Below, in pieces: positions 7,081 to 11,716 of a DNA stretch of 11,716 nucleotides; the first letter of the stretch is position 1; each line of letters opens with the position of its first letter. The position numbers and the translations under genes are program-made. This DNA is from JANRKT01 sp033763355 (GTDB lineage Bacteria; Bacteroidota; Bacteroidia; Chitinophagales; Chitinophagaceae), in NCBI GenBank assembly GCA_033763355.1, contig JANRKT010000273.1:1-11716 (forward strand), in the 5' to 3' direction. The notes under the pieces were generated by a model. It saw nothing but the letters and a program-made list of their open reading frames with translations, was not told where the DNA came from and ran no database searches.

Positions 7081-7548
7081 ATGCTGCTTTACAGGGTTTG
7101 CAGGAGCAAGTACAAAAGCGATTTATCCGGCAACGGCGCCAAAATACATGGCGGCAGATGGAACAGCCCCGGTATTGCTGCTGTTTACACTTCTTCACAC
7201 AAATCACTCGCTGTTCTGGAGAGCCTGGTTCATACCCCGCCTGCTATCCTGAGAAATGACTTTATGATTATTACACTTGAAGTTCAGGGAAGGGTTCCTG
7301 TTACAATTTTCAGGCTGCAGGATTTACCTGATAACTGGAGCCAATACCCTGCGCCGCCTGTACTTGTAAAAACGGGGGACAGATGGCTTAAGAATATGAA
7401 AAGCCTTTTATTGAAAGTGCCTTCGGTTATTATTCCTTCAGAATACAATTATGTCATTAATCCAGTGCATCTGCAAATCACCAAAGTAAAAATTATTGCG
7501 GAAGAAAAATTAGCGCTGGATGCGAGGGTTCGTATGGAAGTAAAATGA
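7081..7548 (+). CDS. RES-domain toxin (NAD+-degrading family)
   Basis: The 155 residues make up one RES domain, the usual length for the family. Residues that mark it are YR at 4-5, GGRWN at 24-28, VYTS at 35-38 with Y36, the LAVLE block with E47, WSQYP near 86-90, and VPSVIIP with S115 followed by NYVINP at 123-128. Arg, Glu and Ser are the residues that name the family. Characterised RES toxins of Xre-RES (MbcTA-like) pairs destroy NAD+ as phosphorylases or glycohydrolases and stop growth until neutralised. All key positions are intact, so the toxin is probably active. It starts nine bases after the antitoxin stop, with no good Shine-Dalgarno sequence between, so the two are probably co-transcribed and translated in sequence. 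It converges with the TPR gene, with 22 bases between the ends and no visible terminator. Confidence 0.92.
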   Translation: MLLYRVCRSKYKSDLSGNGAKIHGGRWNSPGIAAVYTSSHKSLAVLESLVHTPPAILRNDFMIITLEVQGRVPVTIFRLQDLPDNWSQYPAPPVLVKTGDRWLKNMKSLLLKVPSVIIPSEYNYVINPVHLQITKVKIIAEEKLALDARVRMEVK

Positions 7549-7570
7549 AATTTTATGTGGTTGTAGGGCC

Positions 7571-8536
7571 TTACTGATCATGTGTTTCATCGGCCTCTGT
7601 TAAGCAATGTTTTTTCAGCAATTCATCCACTTCGTTGCCAAAATATTCTGTGAAGCCGAGTTTTAACGCCTTTTGAAAATCAATACATGCTTCCTTATTC
7701 TTTCTTAACGCCAGGTAAACAAGCCCCCTGTTTTTATATGCAAAGGAATTGGAGGGCATCAGTTGTATGGAATTATTGATATCTTCCATAGCCCCAATAA
7801 GGTCATTGAGTTTTAATTTGGCAAATCCGCGGTTGTTCAGGGCATAGGGTTCTTTTGGTTTAAAAGAAAGCAGCTTGTTGCTTATCTCCAGGGCTTTCCT
7901 GTATTCCCCTGTTTCTGCGTAAAGTAATGCAAGGTTGCCATAACCGCCTTCAAACTTCGGATCTATCTGTATAGCTTTTTCAAGATGGGGTATGGCTTCT
8001 TTATGACGGCCAAGTTGAGAAAGCATGGCGCCAATGTTGGCCAGGGCAGCGAGGCTGGTGGCGTTGAGTTGAAGTGCTTTTTTATAATCCTGCACAGCGC
8101 CTTCTCCGTCTTTAATATTCTTTTTGGCCTGTCCCCTGTTTACCAGTATCGCTTCTTTTAGTGTGTCATTTGTGCAAAGATTGAATGCTGTACTATAATC
8201 TTTAAGTGCATAATGCCAGTATTCAAGTTTTGCAAGCAAATCTGCTCGTCTCAGGTATGCTTCGGTATTTTCAGGGTTTAGTTTAACGGCTTTGGAGTAA
8301 TCCCTCATTGCACTTTCATAATCTTTCATGTTTTCAAAAAGATAACCCCTCCTCTGGTATGCATTGGCATCATTTGAATCAAGTTCAATCAACCTGTTGC
8401 AAACCGCTATGGCTTTTCCATAATTTTTCAGTTCGCTGTATTTGTCTGCACTGTCAAGCAGGCTTTGTTTGCTTTGAGAAAAGCATTGGTGGGTGAATAA
8501 TGCTGAAAGGATGAAAAAATAAATTACGTGGCGCAT
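7571..8536 (-). CDS. Secreted TPR-repeat protein
   Basis: The protein has 321 residues. Residues 1-20 look like a signal peptide (MRHVIYFFILSALF then HQCFS-Q); there is no lipobox, so it should be periplasmic or released from the inner membrane. From about residue 25 to 296 it is almost entirely tetratricopeptide repeats, about eight units of 34 residues. Typical pieces include AYQRRGYLFENMKDYESAM at about 59-77, EAYLRRADLLAKLEYWHYAL near 92, GYGNLALLYAETGEYRKAL near 198, and AYKNRGLVYLALRKNKEAC near 266. A short acidic tail follows. TPR arrays bind other proteins; no enzymatic domain is present and no partner can be named from the context. A 7/8 match to the -7 consensus, TAATTTAG on the minus strand at 8575-8568, lies about 30 bases before the ATG and may be its promoter. 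The gene is separate from the MFS gene upstream by 72 bases. Confidence 0.9.
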   Translation of the reverse strand: MRHVIYFFILSALFTHQCFSQSKQSLLDSADKYSELKNYGKAIAVCNRLIELDSNDANAYQRRGYLFENMKDYESAMRDYSKAVKLNPENTEAYLRRADLLAKLEYWHYALKDYSTAFNLCTNDTLKEAILVNRGQAKKNIKDGEGAVQDYKKALQLNATSLAALANIGAMLSQLGRHKEAIPHLEKAIQIDPKFEGGYGNLALLYAETGEYRKALEISNKLLSFKPKEPYALNNRGFAKLKLNDLIGAMEDINNSIQLMPSNSFAYKNRGLVYLALRKNKEACIDFQKALKLGFTEYFGNEVDELLKKHCLTEADETHDQ

Positions 8537-8608
8537 ACATGCGTTTTTAATATGATACTGGATTGAGCTAAATTATAAACGGTAAAAACCATTTTTTAGT
8601 GCGGATGA

Positions 8609-9856
8609 TCAATAGCCCATCTTCCTGAGTGTCGGGGCTTTAAACCAGGTATAAATGACAACCCCAATGGTCATGCAGCCACCAAAAACAACAGCTGTAA
8701 CAGCACCCATAATTTTGGCGGTTACGCCGCTTTCAAAAGCCCCCAATTCGTTAGATGACATGATGAAAATACTGTTAAGGGCTGCAACCCTGCCGCGCAT
8801 TTCATCGGGTGTTTTTAATTGAAGGACGGTTGACCTTACTATTACACTTACGCCATCCAGTACGCCCGAAAAAAATAAGGCGACAAGCGACAACCAGAAG
8901 AGTTTAGATAAACCAAAAACAACTATTGAAATACCAAAACCCGCAACACAAAGCAGCATAAATTTTCCCTGGTTCTTTTTTAATGGCCGGAAAGTGAGGA
9001 ACATCAGGATGACCACGGAACCTAAAGCCGGGGCACTTCTCAGCATGCCCAGCCCTTCTGCGCCAACATATAAAACTTTATCAGCAAAATAAGGCAGTAG
9101 TGCCGTGGCGCCACCGAATAATACAGCAAAAAGATCAAGCGATAATGCGCCGAGTACTTCTTTTGAACGCCAGACAAAACGCATGCCCTGTTTTATGCTT
9201 TCAATCATTTTTTCTTCACGCAGCTGCAAAAGCGGCGGCTTCCTGCCTACATAAATGATGCCTGCAATGGTGATGCTCATAAAAACAATCATCAGCAAAA
9301 AGGTGTTTGTTATGCCAATTGAAGCATATAACAAACCTGCTAAAGCGGGGCCTGTTACTGCAGATACCTGCCATACACCGCTGTGCCAGGTTGTGGCATT
9401 CGCAATAAGCTCCTTGGGCACCAGGTGTGTAACCAGCGCAAACGAAGTAGGCCCGCTGAAGGCACGCATAATGCCTGTGCAGAAAATAAGGAAATACATC
9501 ACCATCAAAACGATGCCTTCAGAAAATTTCTGAAGGGCCCAGCCGCTTGTAATAAAACAAAGCAATGCAGTGCAGATGATGTTGGCAATAAAACTTTTAA
9601 GCAGCATGTTTCTTTTATCGCTTTTATCAATAACATGCCCTGCGTAAAATGCCATGAAAAATGCCGGTACAAATTCCACCAGGCCGATCAGCCCGATGTA
9701 GAAGATATCTTTGGTGATGTCGTAAAGCTTCCAGCTTACCAGCGTACCCTGCATGGTAAGCGTAATAATAAAAAAGAAACGGGAAATGATGTAATTCCTG
9801 AACTCAGGATATTGCAGCGCAGCGTAAGGAGAGGCATTATTTGTCTGGTTAGTCAT
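8609..9856 (-). CDS. Major facilitator superfamily transporter, EntS-like (MFS_3)
   Basis: The 415-residue protein has about twelve hydrophobic segments and is an inner-membrane secondary transporter. The MFS signature between helices 2 and 3 is clear: GHVIDKSDKR at about 73-82. PEFRNYIISRF at about 17-27, IMRAFSGPTSFAL at about 129-141 and TPDEMRGRVAALNSIF in the C-terminal half are typical of the EntS-like/MFS_3 group, which includes enterobactin and drug exporters. Proton-driven export is therefore likely, but the substrate is unknown, and no siderophore biosynthesis genes are nearby. The central loop between helices 6 and 7 (about 203-232) is charged and cytoplasmic. The start is 48 bases past the stop of the deoxynucleoside kinase gene on the same strand. 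No TAnnTTTG lies in that gap, so it may be the last gene of a folK-kinase-transporter transcript. Confidence 0.92.
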   Translation of the reverse strand: MTNQTNNASPYAALQYPEFRNYIISRFFFIITLTMQGTLVSWKLYDITKDIFYIGLIGLVEFVPAFFMAFYAGHVIDKSDKRNMLLKSFIANIICTALLCFITSGWALQKFSEGIVLMVMYFLIFCTGIMRAFSGPTSFALVTHLVPKELIANATTWHSGVWQVSAVTGPALAGLLYASIGITNTFLLMIVFMSITIAGIIYVGRKPPLLQLREEKMIESIKQGMRFVWRSKEVLGALSLDLFAVLFGGATALLPYFADKVLYVGAEGLGMLRSAPALGSVVILMFLTFRPLKKNQGKFMLLCVAGFGISIVVFGLSKLFWLSLVALFFSGVLDGVSVIVRSTVLQLKTPDEMRGRVAALNSIFIMSSNELGAFESGVTAKIMGAVTAVVFGGCMTIGVVIYTWFKAPTLRKMGY

Positions 9857-9904
9857 TTGAAGCTGCCTTGTTGAATTTTATTTCCACTGCATTCGTTATT
9901 TATG

Positions 9905-10537
9905 TTACGGCAAACTCAGGTAATGTTGCCCTCCTTCGTAATCGTTTTCAAGCGCTTTTATCAAAGCCTGGAATTGTTTTTCATTGCCGAGGAAATCGGC
10001 ATGGCCGGCGTCTATAATCAGAGTGGTAATGTTGTGCTGGCGTATGTATTGGGTATAGGTTTCCTGCAGCGTAAACAGGTATTCATTGGGGATGTTTTTT
10101 TCATAGGGCCTTTTTCTTTTGCGGATGTTTTCCTGCAGGCGGCTTACAGGAGAGTGAAGATATATTACAAGATCAGGTTGTATGATCTGCGGATTGATGA
10201 TTTCAAAGAGTTTTTGGTATAAACGAAACTCCTCTTCCGGCAAATTTACCTTGGCAAACAGCAGGCATTTGGTAAAAAGATAATCGGATATGGTGGTGTG
10301 CTGGAACAGGTCTTTTGTCTGCAGCAGTTCTTTTAATTGTTTGTACCGCTCAGCCATGAAAAACAGTTCAAGCGGGAAAGCGTATTGCTGCGGGCTTTCA
10401 TAAAACCTGGGAAGAAAAGGATTGTCTGCAAACTCTTCCAGTATCAGCCTTGCATTGTAATGCCTTGCCAGCAGGTGTGCAAGGGTGGTTTTTCCTGCGC
10501 CTATATTTCCTTCTATTGTAATGAAATGATACTTCAT
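9905..10537 (-). CDS. Deoxynucleoside kinase (deoxyadenosine/deoxyguanosine kinase family)
   Basis: The enzyme phosphorylates deoxynucleosides at the 5' position with ATP in the cytoplasm, a salvage step towards dNTPs. The 210 residues match the dNK family. Walker A is GNIGAGKT at 10-17 with K16 and T17. The catalytic acidic pair EEF is at 34-36. ELFFMAERYKQL at about 57-68 forms the substrate-pocket helix. ISDYLFTK at about 83-90 is the site corresponding to the DRS motif; here Tyr follows the Asp where many relatives have Arg. PDLVIYL is at 121-127, and the arginine-rich lid RLQENIRKRKR is at about 133-143. Whether purine or pyrimidine nucleosides are preferred cannot be decided from the sequence. 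It begins 22 bases past the folK stop on the same strand and is probably co-transcribed with it; folK followed by a dNK is a common order in Bacteroidetes. Confidence 0.93.
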   Translation of the reverse strand: MKYHFITIEGNIGAGKTTLAHLLARHYNARLILEEFADNPFLPRFYESPQQYAFPLELFFMAERYKQLKELLQTKDLFQHTTISDYLFTKCLLFAKVNLPEEEFRLYQKLFEIINPQIIQPDLVIYLHSPVSRLQENIRKRKRPYEKNIPNEYLFTLQETYTQYIRQHNITTLIIDAGHADFLGNEKQFQALIKALENDYEGGQHYLSLP

Positions 10538-10559
10538 GATTTCTCCAGGGTTGCGGTAT

Positions 10560-11054
10560 TTATATTTTTACATCTTCATATTTTTTTACTTCCAGTGTGT
10601 CGGTACATTCTTTTAAAAGCAGGAGGATTGTTTTTTTTAAAACAGGATGCACATATTTGCCTGCTATTTCGGCCAAAGGTATCAAAGCAAAATTCCTGTC
10701 TGGCAATTGGGGGTGGGGTATGTGAATAAATTCTGAGTTGTACACTTCATTGTTAAAAAACAGGATATCAATATCAATTATCCTTGCCGTCCATTTCTGC
10801 GCTCTTATCCTTCCCATTTTCTTTTCAATGCCCAGTATCTCTGTCATCAGGTCCTCAGCGTTTAAAGTGGTGCTGATGCACAGGGCCTGGTTTAAAAAAC
10901 CGGGCTGGTCTTCTTTACCCCATGCTGCCGTTTCATAAATTGCAGAAGCAGTATTGACAGGCCCGCAGTTTTCCCCGATCAATTGCTTTGCCCGGGCAAG
11001 GTTTTTCAGCCTGTTTCCTATGTTGCCGCCTATCAGTAAATACGCCTTATTCAT
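10560..11054 (-). CDS. folK: 2-amino-4-hydroxy-6-hydroxymethyldihydropteridine diphosphokinase
   Basis: FolK transfers pyrophosphate from ATP to 6-hydroxymethyl-7,8-dihydropterin in folate biosynthesis. With the start used here the protein has 164 residues, the family's normal size. It opens with YLLIGGNIGNR at about 5-15, continues with YETAAWG at 40-46 and FLNQAL at 53-58, and has the HPPK signature KWTARIIDIDIL at 87-98, where D94 and D96 should bind magnesium. HPQLPDRNFAL follows at 114-124. The frame is open nine codons further upstream (ATG at 11081), but MNKAYLLIGG is the natural family start and the extra residues match nothing. A longer protein would also overlap the probable promoter, GATATTTG on the minus strand at 11086-11079. 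The gene is divergent from sppA and leads the kinase and possibly the MFS gene. Confidence 0.95.
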   Translation of the reverse strand: MNKAYLLIGGNIGNRLKNLARAKQLIGENCGPVNTASAIYETAAWGKEDQPGFLNQALCISTTLNAEDLMTEILGIEKKMGRIRAQKWTARIIDIDILFFNNEVYNSEFIHIPHPQLPDRNFALIPLAEIAGKYVHPVLKKTILLLLKECTDTLEVKKYEDVKI

Positions 11055-11078
11055 GTATTCAAAAATCCCGTAAAGAAC

Positions 11079-11086
11079 CAAATATC
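11079..11086 (-). promoter_or_regulatory. Probable -7 promoter element of folK
   Basis: The minus strand reads GATATTTG, a 7/8 match to TAnnTTTG (first base differs), about 25 bases before the preferred folK start. It lies back-to-back with the sppA element, two bases away. Confidence 0.35.
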
Positions 11087-11088
11087 CT

Positions 11089-11096
11089 TATTTTTG
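11089..11096 (+). promoter_or_regulatory. Bacteroidetes -7 promoter element of sppA
   Basis: TATTTTTG is a full match to TAnnTTTG and lies 20 bases before the proposed GTG start of sppA. No clear -33 TTG is present. Transcription would begin near 11101-11104, giving a short leader of about 15 bases. Confidence 0.5.
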
Positions 11097-11116
11097 GCGG
11101 ATAAACCTTTTATGAC

Positions 11117-11716
11117 GTGAGGACTTTCTTTAAGATGTTTTTTGCCGCTTTGCTGGCATTGATTGTTTTTTGTGCTGTTGCCCTGCTTATTATTTTCGCT
11201 GTGTTTGGCAGTATGCTTTCCAGAGAAAAAAGTGTTGTTGCCTCAAAATCCGTTTTGGTAATTGATCTGTCCCGCTCTTACAAAGAAAAGAAAATTGAAA
11301 ATCCCTTTATTGAATTTACCGGCGATGTGGATGCTGACATTCCCACATTATATGAACTTGTAAGACTGATCAGTAAAGCCAAATCTGATTCTGCCATAAA
11401 AGGCCTTTACATCAAATGCAATGAAAATGCAAATGGTTTTGCGGCAAGCGAAGAATTGCGTAATGCTATTCTCGATTTTAAAAAAAGCAACAAGTTTGTA
11501 TATGCTTTTGGGGATTACATTACACAAAAGGCGTATTATGTGTCCAATGTATCAGACAGGATCTATTGCAACCCCAAAGGAATGGTGGATTGGCGGGGAT
11601 TTGCTGTGGAGTATATGTTCTTTAAAAACCTGCTGAAAAAACTGGAGATAGAGCCGCAGGTTTTTTATGATGGCAAGTACAAAAGCGCAACAGAACCGTT
11701 CCGGGAAGAAAAGATG
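11117..11716 (+). CDS. sppA: Signal peptide peptidase SppA, N-terminal part, cut by window edge
   Basis: The first 200 residues are visible and the frame is open to the right edge. SppA is an inner-membrane serine protease that degrades cleaved signal peptides, with its catalytic domain on the periplasmic side. Residues about 8-33 form the N-terminal membrane anchor. The SppA N-terminal domain follows: SVLVIDLS at about 45-52, LVRLISKAKSDSAIKGLYI at about 81-99, VYAFGDYITQKAYYV at about 128-142 and YCNPKG at 150-155. DGKYKSATEPF at about 185-195 includes K189, which aligns with the catalytic Lys of the Ser-Lys dyad of E. coli SppA; the Ser lies in the missing C-terminal half. I chose the GTG at 11117 because it gives MRTFFKMFF, the usual start in Bacteroidetes. 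An in-frame ATG at 11135 is the alternative, six codons later. The ATG at 11112 is out of frame and stops after two codons. Confidence 0.9.
   Translation, partial: MRTFFKMFFAALLALIVFCAVALLIIFAVFGSMLSREKSVVASKSVLVIDLSRSYKEKKIENPFIEFTGDVDADIPTLYELVRLISKAKSDSAIKGLYIKCNENANGFAASEELRNAILDFKKSNKFVYAFGDYITQKAYYVSNVSDRIYCNPKGMVDWRGFAVEYMFFKNLLKKLEIEPQVFYDGKYKSATEPFREEKM

Noticed and set aside
6019..7548. Idea that the YkgJ-like gene plus RES/Xre pair form a three-gene defence system
   Set aside because: RES/Xre pairs are complete as two genes, the cysteine-cluster protein is a common standalone gene, and nothing in the sequence links their functions.
9255..9874. Plus-strand frames of 92 and 163 residues opposite the MFS gene
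   Set aside because: They are antisense to a clear transporter, and their predicted proteins are Cys/His/Lys-rich without any known motif; typical of codon-bias shadows.
11421..11636. Plus-strand 71-residue frame near the right edge
   Set aside because: It is a shifted frame inside sppA; the sppA frame is open throughout and holds the catalytic-lysine motif.

Overview
The window reads as ordinary chromosome from a member of the Bacteroidetes, probably close to the Chitinophagaceae. The reasons are the styles of the proteins (cyclase/TPR regulators, DUF3667, a single-chain glycine decarboxylase, the sppA-folK-deoxynucleoside kinase order), moderate GC content, poor Shine-Dalgarno sites, and several upstream regions carrying the Bacteroidetes -7 element TAnnTTTG. 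There are twelve genes, two of them cut by the window edges. They are tightly packed, and no gene-free stretch exceeds about 190 bases. No rRNA, tRNA, CRISPR array, transposase or integrase is visible.

Layout: (1) 1-983, minus: N-terminal part of a membrane-anchored class III nucleotide cyclase with a TolB/FlgO-like output domain. (2) 1066-3981, minus: gcvP, with a possible intrinsic terminator behind it and a clear -7 element in front. (3) 4169-4987, plus: a DUF3667 membrane protein with a zinc ribbon. (4) 5007-5939, minus: a fatty acid hydroxylase/sterol desaturase family protein, convergent with (3). (5) 6019-6501, plus: a YkgJ-like cysteine-cluster protein. (6) 6565-7071 and 7081-7548, plus: an Xre/ParS-type antitoxin and a RES-domain toxin, a two-gene toxin-antitoxin module. 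(7) 7571-8536, minus: a secreted TPR protein. (8) 11054 down to 8609, minus: folK, a deoxynucleoside kinase and an MFS exporter in one direction. (9) 11117 to the right edge, plus: sppA, divergent from folK.

The genes are mostly housekeeping. GcvP works in one-carbon supply, FolK in folate synthesis (the acceptor of GcvP-derived one-carbon units), and the kinase in deoxynucleoside salvage. The accessory part is the RES/Xre module. There the most useful new reading is that the antitoxin probably starts 20 codons downstream of the longest ORF, just after a promoter that overlaps a short palindrome. I see no undescribed multi-gene system. The least understood items are the DUF3667 protein, the YkgJ-like protein next to the toxin-antitoxin pair, the unusual base-recognition residues of the cyclase, and the AGMO-like tail of the hydroxylase.
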